Counted from the first letter of the stretch, positions 1 through 10,014 are shown. The stretch is 64,000 nt of DNA from Arthrobacter sp. StoSoilB20 (GCF_019977295.1 NZ_AP024651.1:2046001-2110000); one strand, 5' to 3'. Program-made: numbers and translations. The notes: a model not told the origin generated them from the sequence alone.

Positions 1-272
1 TCTTGCCTGTTTTTGCGCCTCGTTCTACGGAAGTACAGCGGACGTACTGCGAATTCGCGTCACGAACCGCTGCATCGGCGCACTTCGTCAGCATGCAAGA
101 CGATCAAGAACCCGAACTGCCCCGGAACTGTCCCGGTCCTGCGCTGCCCTGCAAGGAGCTGGCGGTGACGGCTCCCGTCCTCGCCGCGAAGCTGGCCAGG
201 CTTGCACCGGAGCAACTGGCAACGATCTTCCCGCCGGAGAATTCTGTCGGTCCGGTATGACACAGTCTTTAT
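1..272. other. Left-edge stretch without a recognisable gene
   Basis: No reading frame here resembles a family I know. An 85-codon frame on the plus strand (3-260) is low in recognisable motifs and could be the tail of an upstream gene or chance. A -10-like TATGAC at 256-261 lies about 12 bases before the ATG at 273 and may start a leaderless transcript of the next gene; this is inference. Confidence 0.4.
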
Positions 273-1160
273 ATGACTGCTCCACTGCTTGCCCACGCTA
301 CTGACTACGGCCGGATGTACGCCCGCTCCACCACGGAGCAATTTTCTGTGCCCTCCATCACTACGGTGATTGGACAACAGGCACACTCCCTGGACGGTTG
401 GTTCAGTTACATGGGCGCGAGCAGCCTCGCTGCGGATCCGGAGCTTCCCGCGATTCTGGGTAGCCCGGCCAAGACCCGGCAGGCCATCAACAAAGCCGCA
501 AAAGCTGCGGAAGCCTACCGGGATGCCGCAGCGGCGCGCGGCGACAGGGTCCACACTTACTGTGAACAGGTGGCCCTTCGTGCCCTGGGACGCCCCCACC
601 GGATGCAGGAATGCAGGGACGACCTCGCAGCCCACGGAGAGCAGGCCTTTGCCGCCCGCTTTGATGAGTGGTGGGAACTTTACAGGGTGGAGCCGTTGGC
701 CCCGGAGATCACTGTGTGGAACAAGACGGTGGGCTACGCCGGAACACTGGATCTTGTGGCCCGGATCAACGGACGTATCTGCCTGATCGACTACAAGACC
801 AAAGGCACGACGCGGGACGGCACAGTCAAGGCCTTGGATGACAAAGTGGTCATGCAGCTGGCCGCGGGAATGAAGGCAGAGGAGAGCCTGGTTGATCCTG
901 TTGCCGGTGAATGGGAGCCGTGGAAATACGGAGATAATCCCATGCTGCTGGCGGTGGCCATCGGAGAGACTGAAGTGCGGCCCATGCGGGCCAATCCGGA
1001 GATACTCAAGCACCATTGGTGGAAGTTTTGCGCGCTTCGCCGTGTCTGGGAAATGTCTGCGGACGTCTCTGCGGCGGGGCAAGCACTGTTGCCCATAGCT
1101 CCGCCCGTGTTTGCAGGGGTCGGTGCCGGAGCCGCGGGCACCGGCGATGCTCTCAACTAA
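273..1160 (+). CDS. PD-(D/E)XK nuclease-superfamily protein
   Basis: The 295-residue product carries the core of the PD-(D/E)XK/RecB-Cas4 nuclease fold: GTLDLVARINGR with Asp160, a strand LIDYKTKG with Asp173 and Lys175, an upstream Glu145, and an N-terminal helix containing RGDRVH (His94), as is common in RecB-like nucleases. Such proteins cut or resect DNA, but the substrate cannot be read from the sequence. The ATG at 273 has no clear Shine-Dalgarno sequence and a -10-like TATGAC sits just upstream, so the mRNA may be leaderless. It is 60 bases before def, in the same direction, and may share its transcript. The C-terminal 25 residues are low-complexity Ala/Gly/Pro. The fold is fairly certain; the function is not known. 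Confidence 0.75.
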   Translation: MTAPLLAHATDYGRMYARSTTEQFSVPSITTVIGQQAHSLDGWFSYMGASSLAADPELPAILGSPAKTRQAINKAAKAAEAYRDAAAARGDRVHTYCEQVALRALGRPHRMQECRDDLAAHGEQAFAARFDEWWELYRVEPLAPEITVWNKTVGYAGTLDLVARINGRICLIDYKTKGTTRDGTVKALDDKVVMQLAAGMKAEESLVDPVAGEWEPWKYGDNPMLLAVAIGETEVRPMRANPEILKHHWWKFCALRRVWEMSADVSAAGQALLPIAPPVFAGVGAGAAGTGDALN

Positions 1161-1220
1161 ACTGGCTTAGGCTCCGTAACACCCGGAGCCGGGTTTGACG
1201 ATAGTGAGGACTGACAGCAC

Positions 1221-1793
1221 ATGGCAATTTTGAGTATCCGAATCATCGGGGATCCGGTGTTGCGCACCGTAGCGGACCCCGTCACCGACTTCGGTCCGGA
1301 GCTCGCCAAGCTGGTAGCTGACATGACCGAAACCATGGAGGACGTGGAAGGTGCAGGCCTCGCTGCACCGCAAATCGGCGTGAGCCAGCGCGTTTTTACC
1401 TACAGGATCGGGGGAGTGGAAGGCCACATCATCAACCCCGTCCTGGAGAACAGCGAAGATTTCCAGCCGGATGAAGTCGAAGGTTGCCTCTCGATCCCTG
1501 GCCTGGGTTTCCCGGTGCGCCGGTTCCGGGCAACCCGGGCGACGGGAGTCGACATGCATGGCAACCCGGTTTCCGTGGAGGCCGAGGGCATGCTCGCCCG
1601 GTGTTTCCAGCATGAGACGGACCACCTTGACGGCATTTTGTACACGGACAGGTTGGAAGGGGAGGACCGGAAGGCAGCCCTCCGCGCCATCCGGAACGCC
1701 AACTACCACGCCATCACGGAGAAGACTACGTCCCAGCGCGCCACCAGCGTGGGATCAAGCTTTGGTGGCGGCAGTTTCGGGGCTCCCGAGTGA
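1221..1793 (+). CDS. def: Peptide deformylase
   Basis: This 190-residue cytosolic metalloenzyme removes the formyl group from the N-terminal methionine of new proteins. All three signature motifs are present: GAGLAAPQ (44-51), EGCLS with metal ligand Cys89, and HETDH with His131, Glu132 and His135. The length fits a type I bacterial deformylase with a short glycine/serine-rich tail. The stop codon overlaps the GTG start of fmt (GTGA), so the enzyme that adds the formyl group and the one that removes it are translationally coupled, as in many bacteria. Confidence 0.97.
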   Translation: MAILSIRIIGDPVLRTVADPVTDFGPELAKLVADMTETMEDVEGAGLAAPQIGVSQRVFTYRIGGVEGHIINPVLENSEDFQPDEVEGCLSIPGLGFPVRRFRATRATGVDMHGNPVSVEAEGMLARCFQHETDHLDGILYTDRLEGEDRKAALRAIRNANYHAITEKTTSQRATSVGSSFGGGSFGAPE

Positions 1794-2710
1794 GGGTCCT
1801 TTTTGCTGGCACCCCAGCCGTGGCGGTCCCGTCTCTGGACGCACTGGTTAAGGCAGGATTCGACGTCGTTGCCGTCCTGACACGCCCGGACGCGCCGGTA
1901 GGCAGGAAGAGGGTCCTGACACCTTCACCTGTGGCAGCTCGGGCCATGGAACTGGGTATCGAGGTGATCCGTGCCGCCAAGGTCGATGTGGATACCACTG
2001 CCCGGATCGCGGAGTTCGCCCCTGATGTCGCGGCCATTGTGGCCTACGGGGGAATTGTTCCGAAGTCTGCTTTGGGAGTTCCCAGGCATGGGTGGGTCAA
2101 CCTGCATTTCTCGCTGCTTCCCGCATGGAGGGGTGCTGCTCCGGTCCAGCGCTCCGTTATCGCCGGAGACGAGATCACTGGCGCAGTGACTTTCCAGCTT
2201 GAAGAGGGCCTGGACACCGGGCCGGTCTTCGGTACCTTAACGGAAGCTGTCAGGCCGGACGATACCGCCGGGGACCTCCTTGAGCGCCTCTCCGTCAGCG
2301 GTGCAGTGCTGCTCAGCCAGACGCTCTCCGCCATTGACGCCGGGCAAGCCGCCCCCCAACCGCAAACCGGGGAGATATCCCTGGCACCCAAGTTGACGTT
2401 GGAGGATGGCCGCCTTGACTGGCAGATGCCCGCCTTGGCCATTAATCGTCGGGCTCGTGGTGTGACCCCCGAGCCGGGGGCATGGACCACCCTGGAGGGC
2501 CAGCGGATCAAGCTCGAACCCGTAGGCCTCCGTCCTGATATGAAGGACCTGGCGCCAGGTGCCATCAGGGTGGATGGAAAAACTGTTCTTGTCGGCACCG
2601 GATCCCATGCCGTTGAACTTGGCAGGATCCAGCCGGCAGGCAAGAAAATGATGTCGTCGGCCGATTGGGCCCGCGGCTTGGCAACACCCGAGAGAGTGGT
2701 ATTCGAATGA
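1790..2710 (+). CDS. fmt: Methionyl-tRNA formyltransferase
   Basis: The enzyme transfers a formyl group from 10-formyltetrahydrofolate to initiator Met-tRNA. The 306-residue product has the catalytic Asn104 and His106 in NLHFSLLPAWRGAAP, the SLLP loop (108-111) and Asp142 in the EGLDTGP motif, followed by a C-terminal tRNA-binding domain of normal size. The GTG start overlaps the def stop, and its own stop overlaps the ATG of rsmB (ATGA). def, fmt and rsmB therefore read as one coupled unit for translation initiation and ribosome modification. Confidence 0.97.
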   Translation: MRVLFAGTPAVAVPSLDALVKAGFDVVAVLTRPDAPVGRKRVLTPSPVAARAMELGIEVIRAAKVDVDTTARIAEFAPDVAAIVAYGGIVPKSALGVPRHGWVNLHFSLLPAWRGAAPVQRSVIAGDEITGAVTFQLEEGLDTGPVFGTLTEAVRPDDTAGDLLERLSVSGAVLLSQTLSAIDAGQAAPQPQTGEISLAPKLTLEDGRLDWQMPALAINRRARGVTPEPGAWTTLEGQRIKLEPVGLRPDMKDLAPGAIRVDGKTVLVGTGSHAVELGRIQPAGKKMMSSADWARGLATPERVVFE

Positions 2711-4257
2711 GTGAGTCCGGCCGGCGAGGCCCCAACAACAGCGGGAACCGGGACGGCGGAGGACAAGGGAACCGTGGTGCGCGGGGTGAAAGCCGCCGCA
2801 ACGCCCAGGGCCGCGAGCGGAACCGGGGACCCCAGCGCGGATTTACCAACAATGCTCCGTCGCAACGCACGCGCCGCGCTGACCCGGCCCGGCTCGTTGC
2901 CTTCGAAGTGCTCCGCGCTGTTGCCTCCGAGGACGCTTACGCCAACCTGGTGCTTCCGGCCCGCATCAGGGAACATCGCTTGGACCGCCGGGACGCCGGC
3001 TTTGCCACCGAGCTCAGTTACGGTGCCCTGCGCGGCCAAGGCACCTATGACGCGATCTTGGCCCGCTGCGTGGACCGCCCCCTTGAGCAACTCGACCCCG
3101 CCATCCTGGATGCCCTGCGGATTGGCGCCCATCAGTTGCTGTCTATGCGCGTTCCTGCGCACGCAGCCTTGGACCAAACCGTTGGCCTGGCGCGAGCGGT
3201 CATCGGCGCAGGTCCGTCAGCCCTGATCAACGCGGTCCTTCGCAAGGTCACCGCGCACAGCATGGGTGAGTGGCTGAACATCCTCCTGGCCAACGAGACT
3301 GATGAAACAAAGATCGCAGCGCTCCGGCACGCCCACCCTGAATGGATTGTCCGCGCGCTGCGCCAGTCGTTGGTCAACCACGGCCGCCCGAAGTCGGAAA
3401 TCGATGACCTCCTGGAAGCGGACAACGCCGCTCCGGTGGTCAATCTTGTAGCGTTGCCCGGGTTGGGGAGCCTGGATGAGGCCTTCGACAATGGGGCTAC
3501 GGCGGGGGAGTTGGTGGAAGATTCTGCTTTGTCCGCCGGTGGGGACCTCGGCCGCCTGGAGTCGGTCCGTCGCGGCACCACCCGTGTCCAGGACGTTGGA
3601 TCCCAGTTGGTCGCGCGGGCTTTGGCCGGAGTGGACCTTGGTGGAGCCATCGCCGGAAGTGAACGCTGGCTGGACTTGTGCGCCGGCCCGGGAGGCAAGG
3701 CCGCCCTTCTGGCTGCCCTGGCACACCGGGACGGCGCTACCCTGTTGGCCAACGAGCCGGCGCCGCACAGGGCCAAGCTGGTCCAGCAGGCGCTCTCGGC
3801 AGTTCCTGCGGACACCTGGTCGGTACGGACCGGTGACGGACGCGACGTTGGTTCCGAACAGGCGGAAGCTTTCGACCGCGTGCTGGTTGATGTTCCCTGC
3901 AGCGGATTGGGTGCCTTGCGCAGGCGACCCGAATCGCGGTGGCGCCGCTCGCCCAAGGACATCGGCGATCTCGGTCCGTTGCAGCGGGATCTCCTGAAGT
4001 CCGCCATTGACGCCGTCAAGCCCGGCGGCGTGGTTGCCTATGTGACCTGCTCGCCGCACCCGGCCGAAACCACCGCGGTTGTCAGCGACGTCATGGCCAA
4101 GCGGGAAGACCTGGAACTGCTCGACGCCGGACAGGCACTTGACCATGTCAGCCTGACCGGACGCTTGGGTGCCGGTCATGAGCAAACGGCCCAGTTGTGG
4201 CCGCACGTCCACCAGACGGATGCCATGTTCATGGCAATCATCCGTAAAAAGCCGTAA
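2707..4257 (+). CDS. rsmB: 16S rRNA m5C967 methyltransferase
   Basis: RsmB (Sun/Fmu) methylates C967 of 16S rRNA using S-adenosylmethionine. An Arg/Gly/Asn-rich disordered leader (about 1-55) precedes a NusB-like RNA-binding domain (about 60-190) and the methyltransferase domain. The SAM loop is [10 protein letters not shown] (322-331), and the two cysteines of the m5C class are Cys398 in DVPCSG and Cys448 in VTCSPHPAE. The ATG at 2707 inside the fmt stop codon is preferred over an upstream in-frame start at 2665, because it gives the usual 4-bp coupling and a 516-residue protein. The basic leader is longer than in enteric RsmB, which is common in actinobacteria. Confidence 0.95.
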   Translation: MSESGRRGPNNSGNRDGGGQGNRGARGESRRNAQGRERNRGPQRGFTNNAPSQRTRRADPARLVAFEVLRAVASEDAYANLVLPARIREHRLDRRDAGFATELSYGALRGQGTYDAILARCVDRPLEQLDPAILDALRIGAHQLLSMRVPAHAALDQTVGLARAVIGAGPSALINAVLRKVTAHSMGEWLNILLANETDETKIAALRHAHPEWIVRALRQSLVNHGRPKSEIDDLLEADNAAPVVNLVALPGLGSLDEAFDNGATAGELVEDSALSAGGDLGRLESVRRGTTRVQDVGSQLVARALAGVDLGGAIAGSERWLDLCAGPGGKAALLAALAHRDGATLLANEPAPHRAKLVQQALSAVPADTWSVRTGDGRDVGSEQAEAFDRVLVDVPCSGLGALRRRPESRWRRSPKDIGDLGPLQRDLLKSAIDAVKPGGVVAYVTCSPHPAETTAVVSDVMAKREDLELLDAGQALDHVSLTGRLGAGHEQTAQLWPHVHQTDAMFMAIIRKKP

Positions 4258-4288
4258 CCCGGCTTTCCACCTACCCAGAGGGGCTGCC

Positions 4289-4963
4289 TTGTCTCAGTGC
4301 TGTATCAACCCGAGCATCCTGTCTGCTGATTTCGTCAATCTTGAGGCGGAACTTCAGCGGATCAGCAATGCCGATGCCGTTCATGTGGACGTCATGGACA
4401 ACCATTTTGTCCCCAACCTGACGTTGGGCCTGCCGGTGGTGCAGCGCATCCAGGCGGTCAGCCCGGTACCGCTGGACGCTCACTTGATGATTTCCGACGC
4501 CGACCGTTGGGCACCTGCCTACGCGGACGCCGGCGTTGCTTCCGTGACGTTCCATGCTGAGGCGGCCATGGCCCCGGTAAAGCTCGCCCGGGAATTGCGG
4601 GCGAGGGGGTCCAAGGCTGGAATGGCCCTGCGTCCGGCCACCCCGGTAGAGCCCTATTTGGACATGCTCAGCGAGCTGGACATGTTGTTGATCATGACGG
4701 TGGAGCCCGGTTTCGGGGGACAGTCCTTCCTTGATATCACCTTGCCCAAAATCCGTCGTGCCCGGGCAGCAGTAGAGGGCTCGGGCATCGGTGTAGCCAT
4801 CCAGGTTGATGGGGGCATCACCGAGGAAACCATCATCAGGGCCGCGGAAGCCGGCGCCAACGTGTTCGTCGCCGGTTCGGCGGTTTATGGGCACCAGGAC
4901 CCCGCAGCGGCGATTGATCGCCTGCGTGCAGCGGGCCAGGGCGTCACAGCGACGTTCGCCTGA
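4289..4963 (+). CDS. rpe: Ribulose-phosphate 3-epimerase
   Basis: It interconverts ribulose 5-phosphate and xylulose 5-phosphate in the pentose phosphate pathway. The TIM-barrel protein begins [10 protein letters not shown], has metal and catalytic residues in [12 protein letters not shown] (His32, Asp34, Asp37), [10 protein letters not shown] in the middle and a QVDGGI phosphate loop near the end. The start is taken as TTG at 4289, because the conserved sequence begins just after it and a purine-rich AGAGGGG lies about 6 bases upstream. This gives a normal 224-residue enzyme; the upstream in-frame ATG would add 40 residues unlike the family. It lies 31 bases after rsmB. Confidence 0.95.
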   Translation: MSQCCINPSILSADFVNLEAELQRISNADAVHVDVMDNHFVPNLTLGLPVVQRIQAVSPVPLDAHLMISDADRWAPAYADAGVASVTFHAEAAMAPVKLARELRARGSKAGMALRPATPVEPYLDMLSELDMLLIMTVEPGFGGQSFLDITLPKIRRARAAVEGSGIGVAIQVDGGITEETIIRAAEAGANVFVAGSAVYGHQDPAAAIDRLRAAGQGVTATFA

Positions 4964-4985
4964 CGACCGTCACCACATGTTACGA

Positions 4986-5013
4986 AGATTGCCCGGGAAT
5001 AGCCCGGGCATCT
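4986..5013 (+). terminator. Hairpin between rpe and the rib leader
   Basis: A perfect 7-bp GC stem, GCCCGGG (4991-4997) with CCCGGGC (5003-5009), is extended by AGAT/ATCT around a 5-base loop. It lies 22 bases after the rpe stop and probably separates rpe from the riboflavin transcript. The U-run is weak. Confidence 0.55.
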
Positions 5014-5045
5014 TGGTAGTTGTGGCAGAATAACAACACACATAC

Positions 5046-5197
5046 GTGCTCCGGGGTCGGTGTAAGTCCGAACCGGCGGTTATAGTCCGCGACCCGCGAG
5101 CCATCGTGATTCCAAGTGATTGGAGCCTCGATGGCAGACGGTTGAACCGGTGAAATTCCGGTACCGACAGTTAAAGTCTGGATGGGAGAAGCACGTA
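5046..5197 (+). promoter_or_regulatory. FMN riboswitch (RFN element)
   Basis: The leader contains the conserved pieces of the RFN aptamer in order: GGGGTCGGTG, AACCGGCGGTTATAGTCCGCGA, an expanded variable arm (CCAAGTGATTGG region), GGCAGACGGTTGAACCGGTG, AATTCCGGTACCGACAGTTA and GTCTGGATGGGAGAAG. FMN binding should shut off the downstream transporter and biosynthesis genes. The gap of about 90 bases to the ribM start can hold an expression platform, but I could not identify one stem with certainty. Confidence 0.95.
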
Positions 5198-5287
5198 CAG
5201 TCATGCCTTGGGCGTTCCTTCAGCGACGCCCGGCATTGCGCTGTCGTACACCCCCGGAGTCATCGCGGCTTACTGGGAAGGAACGGC

Positions 5288-5992
5288 ATGGACTTACTGC
5301 GATGGCTCTTCGAAGCACAGATCCCCATTGGAGGATCTGCCCTTGTCTTACGCGAAGTGCTTGGAAACATCTTTGGGCTGCTCAGCGCCCTCGGCGGTAT
5401 GCGCCGCAAAGTCTGGGCCTGGCCAATCGGCATACTCGGAAACATCCTCCTGCTCACGGTCTTCCTGGGTAACGTTTTCGGTGCAGCAGCACCGGCCACG
5501 TTGTGGGGACAGGCTGCGCGTCAGGTCATGTTCATCACCGTGGCCATCTACGGCTGGTACCGCTGGAAGCAGGGCCAGGAATCGAGTGCCCAAGGCCGCG
5601 CCATTGTCCCCGGTTGGGCGAGCAACAAGGTTCGCATCGCACTGATCGCCGCCATGGTGGCAGGCACTGCGGCCCTCACGCCGGTGTTCGATGCCCTTGG
5701 CTCCTACCCGCCCGTTTGGGCTGATGCCTGGACCTTCATGGGCTCCTTGCTGGCAACCTATGGCATGGCCCGTGGATGGACTGAATTCTGGCTGATCTGG
5801 GTGGCCGTTGACATTGTGGGCGTTCCGCTGCTTTTCAGTGCTGGATACTACGCCAGCGCGGTCATGTATCTGTTCTACGGCTTTTTCACCCTCACGGGGT
5901 TCTTCGTGTGGTGGCGGGCCGAAAAGCGTGAACGTGCCAGCCATGACGCCGGCCCGGAAGCCGTCGCCGTATCTGCGGGTGCTGCCCAGTGA
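5288..5992 (+). CDS. ribM: Riboflavin transporter, PnuX/RibM type
   Basis: The 234-residue integral membrane protein belongs to the PnuC superfamily, with about six or seven hydrophobic helices and the conserved surroundings GNxxG (first helices), WGQAARQ-YGWYRWK in the middle and the AYGMARGWTEFW/WVAVDI segment late. PnuC proteins import nicotinamide riboside, but members directly under an FMN riboswitch (RibM/PnuX of Streptomyces and Corynebacterium) import riboflavin, so that function is inferred from position. The ATG at 5288 follows GGGAAGGA at the right distance; the long upstream open frame runs back through the riboswitch and is not coding. Its stop overlaps the ribD GTG start. Confidence 0.88.
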   Translation: MDLLRWLFEAQIPIGGSALVLREVLGNIFGLLSALGGMRRKVWAWPIGILGNILLLTVFLGNVFGAAAPATLWGQAARQVMFITVAIYGWYRWKQGQESSAQGRAIVPGWASNKVRIALIAAMVAGTAALTPVFDALGSYPPVWADAWTFMGSLLATYGMARGWTEFWLIWVAVDIVGVPLLFSAGYYASAVMYLFYGFFTLTGFFVWWRAEKRERASHDAGPEAVAVSAGAAQ

Positions 5993-7119
5993 GCGTGACC
6001 TGCACCCCGGCAGAACAGACAGCCATGGACGCCGCACTCGCCGCTGCCCTGGCCGGTCCCCGTGGCGCCAACCCTCTGGTGGGAGCGGTCATCCTCAGCC
6101 CGGAGGGCGAGCAACTGGCAACCGGTTATCACCGGGGAGCCGGAACGGCCCATGCCGAAGCGGACGCGATTTCCGAGGCCCACAAGAAGGGCGTCGACAC
6201 CGTGGGAACCACCATGGTTGTCACCTTGGAGCCCTGCAACCATGTAGGCCGCACCGGACCTTGTGCCCAGGCGATCATTGCCGCCGGAATCGCGAAGGTG
6301 ATCTACGCCGTCGATGATCCGCATGACCCCGCCGCGGGTGGCGCCCGAACCCTCCGATCCGCAGGGGTGGAGGTCCTTTCCGGGCTGGCCTTGGACCAGG
6401 CCTTTGACTTGAACCGGGACTGGTTCGACGCCGTTGCCGCCAAGCGTCCGTTTGTCACCTTGCACATCGCCCAGACGCTGGACAGCCGCATAGCGGCCGC
6501 CGACGGCACCAGCCAATGGATCTCCAGTCCGGAGTCGCTGGCCGACAACCATGGGCTGCGGGGACTCATCGACGCCATCCTGGTGGGTACAGGCACGGTC
6601 CTGATTGACAACCCGCGGCTCACTGCCAGGGACGCGGACGGAGAACTTTCCCACCGGCAACCGCTGCGCGCCGTGATGGGTTTACGGGATGTGCCCGAAG
6701 ACGCCTCGGTACGCGGCACTGACGGCAGGTTCGTGCACCTGCCCACGAGGGATCCTTCAGAGGCTTTACGCATGTTGTTCGACCAAGGTGTCCGGCACGT
6801 CATGGTCGAGGGCGGCTCGTCGATTCTGAGTACATTCCTCCAGGCGCACCTGGTGGACGAGCTGATCGTCTACCTGGCTCCCACCTTGTTGGGATCAGGG
6901 ACCCCCGCATTGAATGACCTGGGCATCACCACCTTGGCTGACGCCCAGCGGTGGTCCTGGGATGACGCCGGCGGCGGAGCTGTCCGGACGCTCGGCGAGG
7001 ACCTTCGCCTGCACCTCAGATCACCAAGGGGCAGTGCGGGCAATGCCGGGAATGTGGTTCAAAACAAGAATTTGGTTTCGCGCAGTGAAGCTGCGGAACA
7101 TCTCACAGGAGGACACTGA
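5989..7119 (+). CDS. ribD: Bifunctional deaminase/reductase of riboflavin synthesis
   Basis: RibD deaminates the pyrimidine product of GTP cyclohydrolase II and then reduces its ribosyl group. The N-terminal cytidine-deaminase domain (about 8-145) has HAEAD (His55, Glu57) and PCNHVGRTGPC (Cys83, Cys92) as zinc site. The reductase domain (about 150-340) contains TLHIAQTLDSRIA and the VEGGSSILSTFL turn. The GTG start overlaps the ribM stop and the ATG of ribE shares one base with the stop (TGATG). The last 30 residues are not conserved in my memory of the family. Confidence 0.95.
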   Translation: MSVTCTPAEQTAMDAALAAALAGPRGANPLVGAVILSPEGEQLATGYHRGAGTAHAEADAISEAHKKGVDTVGTTMVVTLEPCNHVGRTGPCAQAIIAAGIAKVIYAVDDPHDPAAGGARTLRSAGVEVLSGLALDQAFDLNRDWFDAVAAKRPFVTLHIAQTLDSRIAAADGTSQWISSPESLADNHGLRGLIDAILVGTGTVLIDNPRLTARDADGELSHRQPLRAVMGLRDVPEDASVRGTDGRFVHLPTRDPSEALRMLFDQGVRHVMVEGGSSILSTFLQAHLVDELIVYLAPTLLGSGTPALNDLGITTLADAQRWSWDDAGGGAVRTLGEDLRLHLRSPRGSAGNAGNVVQNKNLVSRSEAAEHLTGGH

Positions 7120-7748
7120 TGTTTACGGGAATTGTTGCCGAACAAGGCACTGTGCTGGGTATTGAGCGTGACGGAGATGTCAGCGCCACCTTGCGCTTGA
7201 AAGCGCCTACAACCACTGCAGGTTTGGCCTTGGGTGGGTCCATCGCAGTGAATGGCGTATGCCTGACTGCCACGCAGATCGACGGCCAGGACTTCAGCGT
7301 CGACGTCATGGGCGAAACCCTCATCCGTACCACCATCGGCGGACTGGAAGCCGGGGACGCAGTCAACCTCGAACGCTGTGTGCCGGCGGGCGGACGCCTG
7401 GACGGCCATGTAGTCCAGGGCCACGTCGACGGCGTAGGAGAGTTGCTGGAGCGCGAAGCCCTGGGTAATTGGGACCGCCTGCGCTTCGGGGTGCCGGCCC
7501 CGCTGGCGCGCTACATCGCCGAGAAGGGCTCGATCGCCGTCGACGGTGTCTCGCTGACCGTCACGGCAGTCAGTCCTGCCGCTGAGCAGGCCCCCTGGTT
7601 TGAAGTCGGGCTTATCCCCACCACGCTGGATGAGACCGGGCTGGGCGCCAAGCCCGTTGGCGGCCGGGTCAACCTTGAAGTGGACGTGCTGGCAAAATAC
7701 ACCGAACGTCTTCTGTCTTTCGCACCGCAGGCAGGGAACGCACCATGA
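7119..7748 (+). CDS. ribE: Riboflavin synthase, alpha chain
   Basis: It dismutates two 6,7-dimethyl-8-ribityllumazine molecules into riboflavin and the pyrimidine substrate of RibH. The 209-residue protein starts with the hallmark MFTGIV and shows the internal duplication of two lumazine-binding barrels: the first with [10 protein letters not shown], the second (from about residue 99) with [12 protein letters not shown]. The two copies of the (A/V)V(N/D)GVxLT motif are the clearest evidence. Start and stop overlap both neighbours (TGATG and ATGA). Confidence 0.96.
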   Translation: MFTGIVAEQGTVLGIERDGDVSATLRLKAPTTTAGLALGGSIAVNGVCLTATQIDGQDFSVDVMGETLIRTTIGGLEAGDAVNLERCVPAGGRLDGHVVQGHVDGVGELLEREALGNWDRLRFGVPAPLARYIAEKGSIAVDGVSLTVTAVSPAAEQAPWFEVGLIPTTLDETGLGAKPVGGRVNLEVDVLAKYTERLLSFAPQAGNAP

Positions 7749-8440
7749 GCGCCCCCACCCGGAATTCGCCGGCAGGATCGCCCCGGACCGGACTGGATCC
7801 GGTGGAAGCAGCCATTGAAGCCATGGCTGCCGGCAGGGCCGTGATCGTGGTAGACAACGAGGACCGCGAGAACGAAGGCGACATTATTTTTGCCGCCCAG
7901 CACGCCACGCCCGCCCTCATGGGGTGGACCATCCGCTATTCATCCGGCGTTATCTGTGTCCCCTTGGACGGCGAACGGGCGGACGCCCTCCTGCTGCCGC
8001 CAATGGTGGAAATCAATGAGGACGCCAAGGGGACGGCGTACACCGTTTCCTGCGACGCAGCGATCGGCGTCAGTACAGGTATTTCGGCGACGGACAGGGC
8101 TTTGACCGCCCGGATCCTGGCAGATCCGAGCAGCAGCCCGGCGTCCCTCACCCGTCCCGGGCATATTTTCCCGCTGCGCGCGGTTAACGGGGGAGTGCGT
8201 GAACGTCCAGGTCACACGGAAGCTGCCGTGGACCTGTGTCGTCTTGCCGGGCTCGCCCCGGTGGGTGTGATCGCAGAGTTGGTACATGACGATGGTGAAA
8301 TGATGCGCTTGGACAGCCTGCGCGACTTCGCCGCCAACCATGGATGCCCCCTCATCTCCATTGAGGACCTGGTGTCTTATGTTGAGACGGTAGAGTCCCA
8401 GGCGGCACGTATTTCACAGGAGGACGAGGAGAAGCGATGA
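7745..8440 (+). CDS. ribB: 3,4-Dihydroxy-2-butanone-4-phosphate synthase
   Basis: The enzyme makes the four-carbon precursor of riboflavin from ribulose 5-phosphate, the product class of the nearby pentose pathway. The catalytic loop [16 protein letters not shown] (Glu42, Glu44, Asp46) and [25 protein letters not shown] are intact. In many actinobacteria this domain is fused to GTP cyclohydrolase II as RibBA; here the two are separate 231- and 234-residue proteins joined only by an ATGA overlap at 8437. Confidence 0.95.
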   Translation: MSAPTRNSPAGSPRTGLDPVEAAIEAMAAGRAVIVVDNEDRENEGDIIFAAQHATPALMGWTIRYSSGVICVPLDGERADALLLPPMVEINEDAKGTAYTVSCDAAIGVSTGISATDRALTARILADPSSSPASLTRPGHIFPLRAVNGGVRERPGHTEAAVDLCRLAGLAPVGVIAELVHDDGEMMRLDSLRDFAANHGCPLISIEDLVSYVETVESQAARISQEDEEKR

Positions 8441-9141
8441 CCGCATCGACCACGCACAGCAGCGACCATTCCGGACAGGCGCCGCACCCCGTCAGTGGTG
8501 GGCCGATCGTGCAATTGCCCACGGCATTTGGTGAGTTCGTGGCACAGGCATGGACAGACCTTGAGACGGGCCACGAGCACCTTGCCGTGAGTTCCCCGAA
8601 CCCGCCTAAGGGCGGCCGTGCACCGTTGGTACGGCTCCATTCCGAATGCCTGACCGGTGACGTATTTGGTTCTTACCGTTGCGACTGCGGAGAACAACTG
8701 GCCTTTGCCCTGGAGCTCATCCACGCAGAGGGCGGAACCTTGCTCTACCTGCGCGGCCAAGAGGGGCGGGGAATCGGGCTGGCCAACAAGATCAAGGCTT
8801 ATGCCCTGCAGGAAGCCGGTTTTGACACCGTGGAGGCCAACGAACAGCTGGGCCTGCCCGTGGATGCACGCTCCTACACTGCGGCGGGCCAGATCCTGGC
8901 GGAGATGGGACTGCACGAGGTCAGGTTGCTGAGCAACAACCCGGACAAGCAAAACCGTCTTGCCCAGGCCGGAGTCACCGTTGTGGAGATGGTGCCCACC
9001 GAGGTTCCCTCCCGCGAACAGAACCTCCGGTACCTGCAGACCAAGAAAGACCGGATGGACCACCTGCTGGCGCTCAACGTTGAGCCGGTCAGCAACGGCA
9101 AGACACCTTCGAACCAAACCTTTGACAGCACCCAAGACTGA
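8437..9141 (+). CDS. ribA: GTP cyclohydrolase II
   Basis: It opens GTP to the first pyrimidine of riboflavin synthesis. The zinc ligands Cys71, Cys82 and Cys84 lie in [20 protein letters not shown], and the [10 protein letters not shown] and LLSNNPDKQ segments that bind GTP follow. No DHBP-synthase domain is attached, so this is a stand-alone RibA. A disordered N-terminal stretch of about 20 residues precedes the conserved part. It is coupled to ribB by a 4-bp overlap, and ribH follows after 17 bases. Confidence 0.95.
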   Translation: MTASTTHSSDHSGQAPHPVSGGPIVQLPTAFGEFVAQAWTDLETGHEHLAVSSPNPPKGGRAPLVRLHSECLTGDVFGSYRCDCGEQLAFALELIHAEGGTLLYLRGQEGRGIGLANKIKAYALQEAGFDTVEANEQLGLPVDARSYTAAGQILAEMGLHEVRLLSNNPDKQNRLAQAGVTVVEMVPTEVPSREQNLRYLQTKKDRMDHLLALNVEPVSNGKTPSNQTFDSTQD

Positions 9142-9158
9142 ACGGACTTCACGAAAAT

Positions 9159-9644
9159 ATGAGCGGACACGGCGCGCCCACTATTGACCTCACCACCCTC
9201 AACCCTGAGGAAACCTCGCAGCTCAAGCTCGCCATCGTGGCGGCAAGCTGGCACACCCAAATCATGGACGGACTGGTTGATGGCGCACTGCGCGCCGCAA
9301 AGGAAGCCGGGATCGCCGATCCCGTACTCCTGCGGGTGCCGGGCAGCTTCGAGCTTCCCGTGGCAGCTGCCAAACTTGCGCCGCACTTTGATGCAGTGGT
9401 GGCTCTTGGTGTGGTCATCCGCGGCGGGACGCCGCACTTTGACTACGTCTGCCAGGCCGCGACGTCGGGACTGACCGACGTCAGTGTCCGCACCGGCGTG
9501 CCGGTTGGCTTCGGGGTCCTCACCTGCGATACCGAGCAGCAGGGGCTGGACCGCGCTGGCCTGCCCGGTTCAAAGGAAGACAAGGGCCACGAGGCAGTGA
9601 CCGCAGCCCTCGCCACTGCCGTGACCTTGAAGCAGTACAGCTAG
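9159..9644 (+). CDS. ribH: 6,7-Dimethyl-8-ribityllumazine synthase
   Basis: The 161-residue protein condenses the products of RibB and RibD into lumazine and normally forms an icosahedral shell of 60 subunits. Family motifs are [53 protein letters not shown] and [13 protein letters not shown]. It is the last gene of the riboflavin operon, and a hairpin follows 16 bases after its stop. Confidence 0.96.
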   Translation: MSGHGAPTIDLTTLNPEETSQLKLAIVAASWHTQIMDGLVDGALRAAKEAGIADPVLLRVPGSFELPVAAAKLAPHFDAVVALGVVIRGGTPHFDYVCQAATSGLTDVSVRTGVPVGFGVLTCDTEQQGLDRAGLPGSKEDKGHEAVTAALATAVTLKQYS

Positions 9645-9659
9645 GGGCATCGCGTATGG

Positions 9660-9695
9660 AGGGGATGTGGGTGTGTCTTCACTCACATCCCCTTC
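9660..9695 (+). terminator. Hairpin ending the riboflavin operon
   Basis: Arms of 13 bp (9661-9673 with 9680-9692, one G-T wobble) enclose a 6-base loop, giving GGGGATGTGG...CACATCCCC. Only a short CTTC follows, so the U-run is poor, but the position right after ribH fits transcript ending. Confidence 0.65.
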
Positions 9696-9750
9696 GTCAT
9701 GCAACGCCCCAACAAGCAGTGTCAGCCCCGGAGCAAGTAGTCTGGAGGGC

Positions 9751-10014
9751 GTGAAGAATTTCGAGACGCTGTTCGCAGAACTGAGTGAGAAAGCAGCGAC
9801 CCGCCCGGCAGGTTCGCGCACGGTTGCCGAACTGGACTCCGGAATCCACGGCATCGGCAAGAAAGTGGTCGAAGAGGCCGCCGAAGTCTGGATGGCCGCG
9901 GAGTACGAATCCGACGAAGCCGCCGCTGAGGAAATCTCCCAGCTGCTTTACCACCTGCAGGTCCTCATGCTCGCCAAGGGCCTCACGCTGGAGGACGTTT
10001 ACAAGCATCTCTAG
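9751..10014 (+). CDS. hisE: Phosphoribosyl-ATP diphosphatase
   Basis: It removes pyrophosphate from phosphoribosyl-ATP, the second step of histidine synthesis. The 87-residue protein has the all-helical MazG-like core: [25 protein letters not shown] equivalents with the [10 protein letters not shown] metal-binding helix and [14 protein letters not shown]. The GTG at 9751 after TGGAGGG is preferred to the longer upstream frame, because homologues begin with [10 protein letters not shown]. hisG follows after 84 bases, so both may be co-transcribed; hisI, the next enzyme, is separate at 12585. Confidence 0.94.
   Translation: MKNFETLFAELSEKAATRPAGSRTVAELDSGIHGIGKKVVEEAAEVWMAAEYESDEAAAEEISQLLYHLQVLMLAKGLTLEDVYKHL

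Noticed and set aside
60..1082. Long open frame of 340 codons opposite the PD-(D/E)XK gene
   Set aside because: It is antisense to a gene with clear family motifs and has no recognisable protein pattern; in high-G+C DNA such antisense frames are common.
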